From contig NZ_RDSK01000013.1 in the NCBI RefSeq assembly GCF_003722075.1, positions 142,833 to 206,832 on the forward strand: 64,000 bases of DNA. Direction: 5' to 3'. The position numbers and the translations under genes were made by a program. The notes beneath the pieces are model-generated. The model did no database searches. It was not told the DNA's origin and saw only the letters and a program-made list of their open reading frames with translations. Position 1 is the first letter of the stretch; each line of letters begins with the position of its first letter. The stretch is from Methanohalophilus sp. RSK. Lineage in GTDB: Archaea; Halobacteriota; Methanosarcinia; Methanosarcinales; Methanosarcinaceae. Shown piece by piece: positions 37,883 to 46,609 of the stretch.

Positions 37883-39911
37883 AGTACCACTCCGAAATAA
37901 TTGAGAAGATAATTTACTACAAAACCAACAACAAATGCACCTGGGAATATGAAGGCTGCCATTGCAAAGGCTGTTTTTAGGCCCCTTTCCTTTACTGTCA
38001 TCATGAACTGGGCTATGCAGGGCATAAACAGGGTCAGTGTAATAGCAGCCACCACAATGTTAACTCCGGTCAACATTCCTGCATTATACATATCGAAAAG
38101 ACCCGCCGCACCAAAGTCCCTTCTGAAGAATCCGAACAGGAACATGACTCCTGCCTCCGCGGGCAAACCGATCCACTGTGATGGGTATGCCAGCAATCTC
38201 ACAGCAATATCGAACAGGCCTATAAGCCTTCCAATCCATATCACTACACTGGCTATTACAAATAGTGGCAATACTTCAAGGAAATACCACTGCATCCTTG
38301 AGTATGTTTTTATAGCGACATTGGATATTTTAGGCAGGCGTAGGGGTGGCATTTCTACAAAGAAGTTTGGTTTTTCTCCGGACATGACTTTTGATGCCAG
38401 AAATCCTATGAGTATCAATTCCAAAAATACCACAATGGCCCATATGAACAATGCTTTTGAGCTGAAGGACAGCACACCGAGGATTACACCAAGCTGTGCG
38501 GAGCAGGGAATGGCAAGTGCAAGGAGCATGCTTGCTATAATTCGTTCACGTTTAGTTTCTAGGGTGCGGGTGACCATTGTCGCCATGGTAACACAGCCAA
38601 ATCCCAGTACCATGGGGATTACTGCTCTTCCGCTGAGGCCAATCTTCTTGAATAGTCTGTCAATGAGCATGGCAAGCCTGGGCAGGTATCCTGTGTCTTC
38701 TATTATCGAGAATACGATGAAGAAATCTCCCACAGGGGCATTATCAGTGCGATAGCATAGGTGATTGCCTGGGTCAGTATCCCATATTCTCCTACAAACA
38801 GATCCTGGATGACTGGATAGGGTACAAAAGCATTGAAATTAGCAATAACCCATGGATTGATTTGTTCGCCAAAAAGTGTTCCTTCTAGGTAATCAACCAC
38901 CGTTCCTGCTGCAAATACTCCTACGAATTTGTAAAGACCGAAATATAGTATCAGGAAGAGTATTGGTATGCCTGTAATTGGCCGGATCAGAAGTTTGTCT
39001 ATTTGCTTACTCAGGCTGTTCTCTTTTTTGGACTGTTTTTCACCTGCTGGCTTTTTCCGATCTTCCTGCTGTGTCATTACAGAATCAACAATTTCGTTGA
39101 CATTATCCTGCTTATTGACTGCGATTTTCAGGTTAAGTGGCTCGCTGTATTCAGTCTCAATGTCACTAACTATCTTGCTTATGCGTGCCGGCTCTTCCTC
39201 CTTCTGTTTGATTTTTTCAAAGGCTACCAAATCCTTCTGGAGCAGAAGTTGTGCAAGGGTTCTTTTTGATATGGAGTATTCGGACTTGAGGGCAGAAGCT
39301 GTTTTCTCAATTGCAGATTCGATTTCTTCGCCGTAATTTGGAACGAAATAATTTAGAGTGGGTTTGTAGTTGGCGATGGTTTCTTCCAGCTCTTTCAACC
39401 CTCTGCCTGCGGTTGAGACTGTGCTAACGACTGGAATTCCCAGCCTTTTTGCAAGTCTTTGGGTATCAATCTCCACTCCTCTTTCTTCCGCCTCATCCAT
39501 CATATTGAGTACAAGTATAAGAGGTACGTCTGCTTCAATTAACTGGATTGTAAGGGGCAGCATCCGCCTCAGGTTTTTTGCATCCACTACATGGATGTAT
39601 ACATGGGCATCTTCATCAAAGACGTATTTCTGGGACACCCTTTCCTCTTCTGTAATAGGCAACATAGAGTACATTCCGGGAGTATCTATTATCTCGTACT
39701 CTTTTCCTGCGACCTTTCCATCTCCTTTGCTAATCTCTACCGTGGTTCCGGGATAGTTGGAAACTATGGTATAGCTGTTCGAGAAATGGTTGAAGAGGAC
39801 ACTTTTCCCAACATTCGGGTTGCCCACAAGCACTATCTTTTCAAGTCCATTTGATGGAGTTTCCGATGTCTGGCAGCATTTGCCTCTTGTTTTCAGCGAT
39901 GGCAGTTTCAT
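37879..39911 (-). pseudogene. feoB: feoB, ferrous iron transporter, interrupted by a -1 frameshift
   Basis: The upstream frame (39911-38703) encodes the G domain with GNPNVGKSVLFNHFS (G1), a DTPGMYS G3 and NMMDEAEERG (G4), a long charged linker, and the first membrane segments. The downstream frame (ending 37879) continues GDFFIVFSIIEDTGYLPRLAM and the remaining FeoB membrane core with IPCSAQL. They meet at a run of four C (plus-strand GGGG, 38735-38738). Adding one C gives ALIMPPVGDFFIVFSI, a normal FeoB passage. So one base of a C5 run was lost, or the assembly is wrong there. The rest of the operon is intact. Confidence 0.9.
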
Positions 39912-39924
39912 ATTGTTCTCTCTT

Positions 39925-39972
39925 TTAGGGCTTCCTAATTTAGAGTTTCTTAGGGTGCCCTAATATATAATA
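39925..39972 (-). promoter_or_regulatory. feo promoter with two DtxR-like operators
   Basis: Two inverted repeats precede feoB: TTAGGGCTTCCTAA (39925-39938) and TTAGGGTGCCCTAA (39950-39963, a perfect palindrome apart from the central TG). Both fit the TTAGG…CCTAA half-sites of DtxR/IdeR boxes. A TATA-like element (ATTATATATTA on the coding strand) abuts the outer box at about 39962-39972. The boxes would therefore cover the TATA element and the start site, about 14-50 bases upstream of the ATG. Confidence 0.8.
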
Positions 39973-40219
39973 TTTGTGCATGAGAGGAGGTAAATACTAT
40001 ACAAAAACCAGATAATTATTTTTCAGAATTTTATATTTGTACAGGGATAAAATCGATATTTTCCTACTGGTGATATCTCTATGCTGTACCATCTCACAAC
40101 GGGCGGGCATTCAAAATCTTGTAAATGCCCTTTGGAAAAGTTTTGAAATAATCGGATGCATTTATAAAAAGTACAAAATCAAATAGTAAGGAGTAATTTT
40201 GTAGAAAAGCGTGAATAGA

Positions 40220-40294
40220 TGCTCCGATCGGGATTCGAACCCGAGTCACAGGAGTGAGAGTCCTGTATGATTGGCCGTGCTACACTATCGGAGC
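40220..40294 (-). tRNA. tRNA-Glu (CTC)
   Basis: Acceptor GCTCCGA/TCGGAGC; anticodon stem CAGGA…TCCTG around CTCTCAC, giving anticodon CTC; T arm GGGTTCGAATCCC. CCA is not encoded. Confidence 0.95.
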
Positions 40295-40365
40295 GCATTG
40301 GCATGAGGGCACAATTCTAAAGCAATTTATGTTATATTAAGCTTTTGTAAAAACAAGAAGCGGGG

Positions 40366-41592
40366 TTAGGCAAACATCCCGCTTGCTGTGTTCTGTTCTT
40401 CTTCAGTTGTCACCTTGTTGAAGGCTTCTGTCATATCCTTCATGGTAATCTGTTCGCCCCTGCGACGCAGGACAAACATCCCTGCCTCCTTGACAATGAT
40501 CTTGAGGTCTGCTCCACTCAGGCCGTCGGCCATCCTGGCAAGTTTGGTCATATCCACATCATCTGCAATATTCATGTGTCGGGTGTGTATTTTGAGGATA
40601 TCCTCGCGCGCTTTTTCATCGGGTATTGGTATTTCAATAACCCTGTCAAACCTTCCTGGGCGAAGAAGTGCGGGGTCAAGCAGGTCAATACGGTTTGTGG
40701 CCGCTATGATCTTGACCTGGCCGCTTGGCTCGAATCCATCCATCTCGGACAACAATTGCAGCATTGTACGATTTACTTCTGCAGAACCTGTGGTGCCGTC
40801 ATGGGTACGCATTCCGCCCACGGCATCAATTTCATCAATAAACAGTATGCACGGGGATTTATCCCGGGCCATCTGGAACACATCTTTCACAAGCCTTGCT
40901 CCTTCTCCGATGAATTTCTGGACCAGGTCCGAACCGGACATACGTATGAAACTTGCATGTGCACGGGATGCCACTGCTTTGGCAATCAGTGTTTTTCCTG
41001 TTCCAGGGTCACCGTACATAAGGACGCCGGATGGGGGTTCGATACCGATCTTATCGAATAGTTCGGGTTCGGTAAGGGGCATCTCTACGGATTCGATTAC
41101 CTCGTTGAGGACGTCATCCAGTCCGCCTATCATATCATAATCTACATCAGGGGAATTGATGACTTCCATTATCTGGGCGCGCATGTCGGTTGCTTTACGC
41201 ATTATTGATACAATGGAAAATGCAGCATTGATGGATACTCGCACACCTGGTTCGATTTCATCCTTGAATTCTGCGGGTATCTGTGTAACGACTTCCTGAT
41301 TGTTGCCATGCTGGCGGATAAGTGCCATATCATCTTCTGTTTCCATGACAGTTGCAATGAAAAGGGGGGGTGATGTAATACGCTCGAGTTGTTCCTTGAG
41401 TTTTTCCATTTCCTCGAGGTAGTTGTTTGCCAGCATATTTGCTTCAAGAAGCTTTGCTCTCATAGATTCACTCTGGACTCTTAGTTCCTCATTTTCCTTT
41501 TTGAGTGATTCGATCTCAGAGTCCATCTCCTCTGCAGTATCAACAGTGTTATTGGTATTTTCAATAGGAGTATTTGCAGTTGCATCGGACAT
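40366..41592 (-). CDS. pan: Proteasome-activating nucleotidase PAN
   Basis: The 408-residue AAA+ ATPase has an N-terminal coiled coil (EEMDSEIESLKKENEELRVQ), an OB domain (PPLFIATVMETEDDMALIRQ), Walker A GDPGTGKTLIAKAVA, Walker B CILFIDEIDAVGG and the SRH with NRIDLLDPALLRPGRFD. It unfolds substrates for the 20S proteasome. The C-terminus is SGMFA, a variant of the hydrophobic-Tyr-X gate-opening tail with Phe in place of Tyr. Monocistronic, next to tRNA-Glu. Confidence 0.96.
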   Translation of the reverse strand: MSDATANTPIENTNNTVDTAEEMDSEIESLKKENEELRVQSESMRAKLLEANMLANNYLEEMEKLKEQLERITSPPLFIATVMETEDDMALIRQHGNNQEVVTQIPAEFKDEIEPGVRVSINAAFSIVSIMRKATDMRAQIMEVINSPDVDYDMIGGLDDVLNEVIESVEMPLTEPELFDKIGIEPPSGVLMYGDPGTGKTLIAKAVASRAHASFIRMSGSDLVQKFIGEGARLVKDVFQMARDKSPCILFIDEIDAVGGMRTHDGTTGSAEVNRTMLQLLSEMDGFEPSGQVKIIAATNRIDLLDPALLRPGRFDRVIEIPIPDEKAREDILKIHTRHMNIADDVDMTKLARMADGLSGADLKIIVKEAGMFVLRRRGEQITMKDMTEAFNKVTTEEEQNTASGMFA

Positions 41593-42023
41593 AATGCGTC
41601 CCTATGCATATCATCGAATATAAATCCACTCCTGTTTTCAGGTATTATCTGGGCGTGTTTTATGTATTTTCACCTATGTTTTTATGACTCTTATCTGTGT
41701 TTTTGCACCTATTGTCCTCCTATATGGCCTGTTTCACACTTCTATACAGATAAAAACAAACCCCTTTATTTCCATTGGAGCAAAAGGCGAGTTTTAGTAA
41801 TATTTATATCACATTGTTCTCTTTGCTTGTTGTGAATAAGATGAAATATGAATTTTTAAATTGTTTAGTTTTATTTTATTGTTTTTCACAAGTAAAAAAC
41901 AGTTTAAAACAAATATATAACAAAAGACTTATATATGATCTTATCATACCATATATTGCATATAATGGATGTGTGAAACTGTAATAACGATTCACAATTC
42001 GATCTAAACAATGCAAACCATAA
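41593..42023. other. AT-rich intergenic region without recognised genes
   Basis: About 430 bases between the divergent pan and 42096 genes. I see imperfect repeats of TTTTCACCTATG and TTTTGCACCTATTG (about 41670-41712) and many TATA-like stretches. No reading frame here has credible composition or homology. Confidence 0.5.
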
Positions 42024-42075
42024 ATCTGAGGGGATGAATGGCTTTGCACTCCATTACATCTGAGGGGATGAATGG
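42024..42075 (+). repeat. Tandem ATCTGAGGGGATGAATGG elements with an anti-repeat between them
   Basis: An 18-base sequence, ATCTGAGGGGATGAATGG, occurs at 42024-42041 and identically at 42058-42075, immediately upstream of the gene at 42096. Between them CCATTACATC (42051-42060) is complementary, with one bulge, to GATGAATGG of either copy. Two alternative hairpins are therefore possible, as in an attenuator. A third copy lies after rtcB. Confidence 0.6.
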
Positions 42076-42095
42076 ATTTATGCAGAGGCTAAAAG

Positions 42096-42836
42096 ATGAA
42101 GATTCGACTCGAGTTATTCGATGATGATGACAACGAGGTTGCCAGAGTTCAATTTGAAGGAGATACTTGGCAGAATCGCTCGATCCAGTTTATCAACATG
42201 TTTGGTGAGTCGCAACCTCCATCGGAAGAATCTTCATCTTTTAACCTTTCTTCACAATCACAAAACAGTCGTGAAGTAAACACACCTTCACATTCCGGTG
42301 CTCAATATCCACCACAACAGCAGGTTCCACCACAGATGGTCCCTCCAAATTATCCGCCTATGCCTGCACAACATTACTATAATCCAATGTATTACCCACC
42401 GGTTTACTACCCGTCGATGATGCCACAACCACTACCTCCCATGCAACCCACCACCCCGGCACCATCGATGTCCCAGCCACCTCAAGTCCAGCAAGGACAG
42501 CAAAGTGGTAGTGTAAACCGGTCCTTTCCTTCTCAACAGGTGAATAAATCAAAATCAGATCCTTCGTTGACAATAAGTGAAAGACTTGAATTGTTCCTGA
42601 AATACGAGTTTCCACGTATGTGGGGTACTTCACAGGAAATACAGCATCAGTATGAGCAGGTGTATGGGCCAATCAAACTAAGCACGGTGTCCACATACCT
42701 TTCCCGGATGTACCGTAAAGATCTTCTCCAGAGGCGGGGCAATCGCACCAACCGGGAGTATCTCTATGTGGGTGATATGGAAGAACAATCTTCAGTTCAT
42801 CAGTCCTTTTCTCCGGGTTACATTCAGAGGACATGA
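42096..42836 (+). CDS. Pro/Gln/Tyr-rich protein with C-terminal winged helix
   Basis: The 246-residue protein has three parts. Residues 1-40 form a short acidic beta-rich start (MKIRLELFDDDDNEVARVQF). Residues about 40-155 are low complexity, rich in Pro, Gln, Ser, Tyr and Met, e.g. YPPQQQVPPQMVPPNYPPMP and YYPPVYYPSMMPQPLPPMQP. Residues about 160-230 fold as a winged helix (SLTISERLELFLKYEFPRMW, TVSTYLSRMYRKDLLQRRGN). I do not recognise a named family. Such a disordered segment is unusual for an archaeal DNA-binding protein. The tandem elements in its leader suggest post-transcriptional control. Confidence 0.7.
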   Translation: MKIRLELFDDDDNEVARVQFEGDTWQNRSIQFINMFGESQPPSEESSSFNLSSQSQNSREVNTPSHSGAQYPPQQQVPPQMVPPNYPPMPAQHYYNPMYYPPVYYPSMMPQPLPPMQPTTPAPSMSQPPQVQQGQQSGSVNRSFPSQQVNKSKSDPSLTISERLELFLKYEFPRMWGTSQEIQHQYEQVYGPIKLSTVSTYLSRMYRKDLLQRRGNRTNREYLYVGDMEEQSSVHQSFSPGYIQRT

Positions 42837-42866
42837 TATTTAATATCTGAATCCTTATTTTATCTC

Positions 42867-43115
42867 ATGAACTCAGCAGAAAAATCTATAACAAAGGGTT
42901 TCGTGCTGACTGCAATTGGGTTTTTTCTATTGTTTTTAGGTTTTATTACAAAATCGATTTATGAAAACGGAGGTCAATCCGAATTTGGCGGGCTTGTATT
43001 GATAGGCCCTATTCCAATTGTGATAGGTTCTTCTGAAGGTGTTTCCTATTCAATGCTTTTATTAGGACTTTTAATATTTGTGATCTACATTTTGTTATGG
43101 AGGGTTAACCGTTGA
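42867..43115 (+). CDS. DUF131 (TIGR00304) family small membrane protein
   Basis: The 82-residue protein has two membrane segments flanking a loop with FGGLVLIGPIPIVIGSS, the hallmark GPIPIxxGS of the DUF131/TIGR00304 family found in euryarchaea. It overlaps the next gene, a second member of the family, by four bases. Function unknown. Confidence 0.8.
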   Translation: MNSAEKSITKGFVLTAIGFFLLFLGFITKSIYENGGQSEFGGLVLIGPIPIVIGSSEGVSYSMLLLGLLIFVIYILLWRVNR

Positions 43116-43423
43116 TCGGGGATATACTCGTTTACGGGGGGATGGCCCTTATTGGGCTTGGTATTTTCCTGATAGTACGGGGTATCCGTGAACAACACGC
43201 CTTTCACAAAAAACAGCCCTTATCACAGACAAGTGGTGGTGTGAATGGAGTCCATACAGGTGATGAAGGCAATTCTTCACGTATCGATGTCAGAAGTGGA
43301 GGAGTGATCATGGTCGGCCCCTTGCCGATAATTTTTGGCTCAGACAGCAACACCTCGAAAAAGGCGATGGTGCTTGCCATCATTCTGGTGCTGATTTACC
43401 TTTTGGTGGTAATATTGGTATAA
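43112..43423 (+). CDS. DUF131 (TIGR00304) family membrane protein, second copy
   Basis: The 103-residue protein starts at TTG 43112 within the end of the first copy. It has two membrane segments and the loop GGVIMVGPLPIIFGSDSN, the same GPxPIxxGS motif, with a longer polar linker between (HKKQPLSQTSGGVNG). The coupled pair probably form a hetero-oligomer. uvrB follows 34 bases later. Confidence 0.8.
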   Translation: MIGDILVYGGMALIGLGIFLIVRGIREQHAFHKKQPLSQTSGGVNGVHTGDEGNSSRIDVRSGGVIMVGPLPIIFGSDSNTSKKAMVLAIILVLIYLLVVILV

Positions 43424-43457
43424 TTATATACGTTTTCACAACAGATAGGATGTTAGT

Positions 43458-45434
43458 ATGCCGGAGTTTGAACTTGTATCAAACTACAGTCCCCGTGGTG
43501 ACCAGCCACAGGCGATCGATAATCTTTCGAATGGTATAAACGGTGGTTTCAGGCACCAGACACTGCTGGGTGTGACCGGATCTGGTAAGACCTTCACAAT
43601 GGCAAATGTCATTCAAAATGTGCAGAGGCCTACCCTTGTAATTGCTCATAACAAAACCCTTGCAGCCCAGTTGTTTTCAGAATTCCGCGACTTTTTCCCG
43701 GACAACGCGGTGGAATATTTTGTCAGTTATTACGATTATTACCAGCCTGAGGCTTATCTTCCCACAACTGATACCTATATTGAAAAGGATTCTTCCATCA
43801 ATGAAGAGATAGATCGGTTGAGGTTGTCTGCCACCAAGTCGCTTATGGAACGCAGGGATGTAATTGTCGTGTCCAGTGTGTCATGCATCTATAACCTGGG
43901 TTCGCCCAGGGAATGGCAGGAAATGTCCCTTTTCCTGAAACCGGGGGATGAGGTTGACAGGAGCTGGATATTCGGTAAACTTGTAGATATCCAGTATGAA
44001 AGGAATGATGTGGAATTCACCCAGGGTACTTTCCGTGCCCGTGGGGACACTGTTGAGATTTTTCCGGCGCAGGATAATGTAGCAGTGCGGGTAGAGATGT
44101 TCGGGGATGAGATTGACAGGATTTCCTATTTTGAACCCCTGACCGGCAAGGTTGTACGTGAAGTGGAGGATGATATGCAGGTTGTAATATATCCTGCCAA
44201 GCATTTTGTTATGCCCCAGTCACAGATTGATCGTGCCCTTGTATCAATCGATGAGGAATTGAAGGATACAGTTGCCGAATTTGAAAAACAGGGTCAATTA
44301 CTGGAAGCCCAGCGTATAATGCAACGCACAAGGTTTGATATCGAAATGATAGAAGAGCTTGGGTATTGCAGCGGTATTGAAAATTATTCCCGTCATTTTG
44401 ACGGCCGCAAACCAGGCGAGGCTCCTTCTTCATTGCTGGATTTCTTCCCGGATGATTATTTGCTCATCATCGACGAATCCCATGTGACTATCCCGCAGAT
44501 AGGAGGGATGCATAACGGGGATCGGGCACGCAAAAAATCTCTCATTGAATATGGGTTCCGTCTGCCTTCTGCCTATGACAACCGCCCTCTGAATTACGGG
44601 GAATTCGAGGAGAGGATCAATCAGGCTGTTTATATTTCCGCCACACCTGCGGATTATGAACTGGGACTGAGCGATCAGGTGGTGGAGCAGATCATTCGTC
44701 CCACCGGGCTGGTTGATCCTCCGGTACAGGTCAGGCCTGTGGCAAATCAAATTGATGACCTGATGGAAGAAGTCCGGAAGGTGTCGGATAAAGGTTACAG
44801 GACCCTTGTGACAACCCTGACAAAGAAAATGGCCGAGGACCTGACTGACTACCTGCTGGAGATGGGTATCAGGGTGCGCTATATGCATTCGGACATCGAT
44901 ACCCTGGAGCGGGCCGAGATCGTGCGGGAGTTGCGTAAGGGTACCTTTGATGTGCTTGTGGGGATTAACCTGTTGCGTGAAGGGTTGGACATTCCCGAGG
45001 TCGCCCTTGTGGCAATACTTGATGCCGACAAGGAAGGTTTCCTGCGTTCGGAACGCTCTCTCATCCAGACCATAGGCCGGGCTTCGCGGAATGTGGATGC
45101 TTATGCTATTATGTATGCGGACAGGATTACCGGTTCAATGTCCCGTGCAATGGGTGAGATGGAAAGGAGGCGTAATCTGCAACTGGAGTTCAATCGCAAG
45201 CATAACATTACACCGACCAGTATAATGAAGGAAATTCAGCGTGAAATTGTGGAGGCAGAGGATGTATCCACTCCGGCTGCCGGGGTTGACATGGGGCTTT
45301 CCAAAATGGAGGCCAACAGCATGCTTATTGATATGGAGGCGGAGATGCATGAGGCTGCTCGCAACCTGGAATTCGAGGAAGCAGCCCGCCTGAGGGATGC
45401 TATCAGGGAAATGAGGGAAACCTATTCCCTGTAA
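43458..45434 (+). CDS. uvrB: UvrB, excinuclease ABC subunit B
   Basis: The 658-residue protein is full length: Walker [14 protein letters not shown], the DNA-gripping beta-hairpin in [20 protein letters not shown], helicase motif [11 protein letters not shown], and the C-terminal UVR helix pair [20 protein letters not shown]. UvrB verifies damage and loads UvrC. Bacterial-type UvrABC occurs in Methanosarcinales; uvrA and uvrC are not in the window. Because the photolyase here is truncated, excision repair may be the main UV repair route. Confidence 0.97.
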   Translation: MPEFELVSNYSPRGDQPQAIDNLSNGINGGFRHQTLLGVTGSGKTFTMANVIQNVQRPTLVIAHNKTLAAQLFSEFRDFFPDNAVEYFVSYYDYYQPEAYLPTTDTYIEKDSSINEEIDRLRLSATKSLMERRDVIVVSSVSCIYNLGSPREWQEMSLFLKPGDEVDRSWIFGKLVDIQYERNDVEFTQGTFRARGDTVEIFPAQDNVAVRVEMFGDEIDRISYFEPLTGKVVREVEDDMQVVIYPAKHFVMPQSQIDRALVSIDEELKDTVAEFEKQGQLLEAQRIMQRTRFDIEMIEELGYCSGIENYSRHFDGRKPGEAPSSLLDFFPDDYLLIIDESHVTIPQIGGMHNGDRARKKSLIEYGFRLPSAYDNRPLNYGEFEERINQAVYISATPADYELGLSDQVVEQIIRPTGLVDPPVQVRPVANQIDDLMEEVRKVSDKGYRTLVTTLTKKMAEDLTDYLLEMGIRVRYMHSDIDTLERAEIVRELRKGTFDVLVGINLLREGLDIPEVALVAILDADKEGFLRSERSLIQTIGRASRNVDAYAIMYADRITGSMSRAMGEMERRRNLQLEFNRKHNITPTSIMKEIQREIVEAEDVSTPAAGVDMGLSKMEANSMLIDMEAEMHEAARNLEFEEAARLRDAIREMRETYSL

Positions 45435-45520
45435 TTGTATTCTGTTGCTGGCAATACCTTGTATTGTGGCATGGCCGAAAGGGTTATATCTGAAAAATAC
45501 TATCAAGAGGTTTGCAGTGA

Positions 45521-45592
45521 GCGTTGATGGTCTAGTGGCTATGACTGGGGCCTTCCAAGCCCTAAACCCGGGTTCGAATCCCGGTCGACGCA
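45521..45592 (+). tRNA. tRNA-Gly (TCC)
   Basis: Acceptor GCGTTGA/TCGACGC; anticodon stem GGGGC…GCCC with loop CTTCCAA, anticodon TCC; T arm CGGGTTCGAATCCCG. No CCA encoded. Confidence 0.94.
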
Positions 45593-46225
45593 TTCTCTTT
45601 TTTGCAATCCTGCTTTCATCTCAGGATGGTGATTTCATTTATGGTGCGTGGGAATTACTACTATTCTCTTTGAATGATACGGCACCCTGGATGTCAAATA
45701 ACAATCAAAGTGCCATATTTGGTTCTTCAGTTTCGAGGAATATCTGGTATAGAATTGGGGTTGGGTCTTCTGAGAGAATGTGTTAAAATGCCAGCGTAGA
45801 TGTCTATGCGAAAAATTGTTTAGCAATTCTATATTGAAATTGTTATATATGCTAATTGTATACGGGGATCAATATGATGGGCAAAACATCGTAAAAAAGC
45901 AGTTTGGTGGTATGGTGGTGGTACGAAATGAAAGCTGCTTTCCATCTTGTCCATCGTAATTAATTATGTAAATTATAATATATATAAGTTACCATATGAG
46001 CGGAGTTATATAATAACCCTATTTTAAAAATATTATAAAAGTAAATTAATCAATAAATTGTTAAGTCTAATCAGTTCAAATAATTAAAAGTGTATATACA
46101 TAATACTTGATAATTTTCTTAATTTGAATAAAGAAGACTGATAGGGTCTATATATGTTACATATAAATATAAATATTCTTTGTAACATATTCTCAGCTAC
46201 CGAATTGACTGCAAAATGTGATTGA
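45593..46225. other. AT-rich region with one possible small gene
   Basis: Apart from the 36-codon frame at 45849-45959, I see no credible gene in these 633 bases. The stretch 45980-46200 is very AT-rich with many TATA-like sequences and probably holds the promoter of the gene at 46226. Confidence 0.5.
45849..45959 (+). CDS. Possible 36-residue protein or gene scrap
   Basis: An ATG-to-TAA frame encodes MLIVYGDQYDGQNIVKKQF then GGMVVVRNESCFPSCPS. Composition looks protein-like compared with the surrounding AT-rich DNA, and it ends with two cysteines. I see no clear Shine-Dalgarno sequence. It may be a remnant of a larger gene; I recognise no family. Confidence 0.3.
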   Translation: MLIVYGDQYDGQNIVKKQFGGMVVVRNESCFPSCPS

Positions 46226-46576
46226 ATGAAAGCCAATTTTATTATTTTTGTGATTATTGTGGCTACAGTAATTATCGTAAGTTCTCATTTATTCATAAAT
46301 TTTGATAATAATGAAGATTTTGAAGATGAAAGTCCACAAAAAGAACTTAAATATAACTGTAATGAAATCTCAAACTCATTTGATAAAAGCACAATTACCA
46401 ATGTTATCATGAATAGTATGGAAGAAAAAGATTATATTATTCAAAATAACAGATCAAATTCAACAAATAACAAATCGAACCGGAATATAAATTACCAAAT
46501 CGTGGGTTTGATCTGTCTTTTATTTATGTCTTCTATAGTATTATTTTTCGTATCCTGGTATTCTACAAAACGCTAA
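46226..46576 (+). CDS. Hypothetical two-pass membrane protein, Asn/Ser-rich
   Basis: The 116-residue protein has an N-terminal membrane segment (residues 4-24, FIIFVIIVATVIIVSSHLFI), a polar middle of about 65 residues rich in Asn, Ser and Asp (QNNRSNSTNNKSNRNINY) and a C-terminal membrane segment (VGLICLLFMSSIVLFFVSWY). I do not recognise it. It is convergent with the histidine kinase at 46610-48289. Confidence 0.5.
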   Translation: MKANFIIFVIIVATVIIVSSHLFINFDNNEDFEDESPQKELKYNCNEISNSFDKSTITNVIMNSMEEKDYIIQNNRSNSTNNKSNRNINYQIVGLICLLFMSSIVLFFVSWYSTKR

Positions 46577-46609
46577 AATAGCAATCGTTACCAGAGAAAC
46601 ACTTTTCCA

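Noticed and set aside
37949..38755. A 268-codon plus-strand frame opposite feoB
   Set aside because: It is antisense to the conserved FeoB membrane core, lacks family resemblance and is explained by codon bias of the real gene.
41775..41984. A 69-codon frame in the AT-rich region upstream of 42096
   Set aside because: Composition is that of AT-rich noncoding DNA (many Ile, Asn, Tyr, Lys) and there is no ribosome-binding site or homology.
42024..42075. The two 18-base repeats as a minimal CRISPR array
   Set aside because: Repeat length (18), spacer length (16) and lack of further copies do not fit any CRISPR type, despite the shared GGGGATGAA core.
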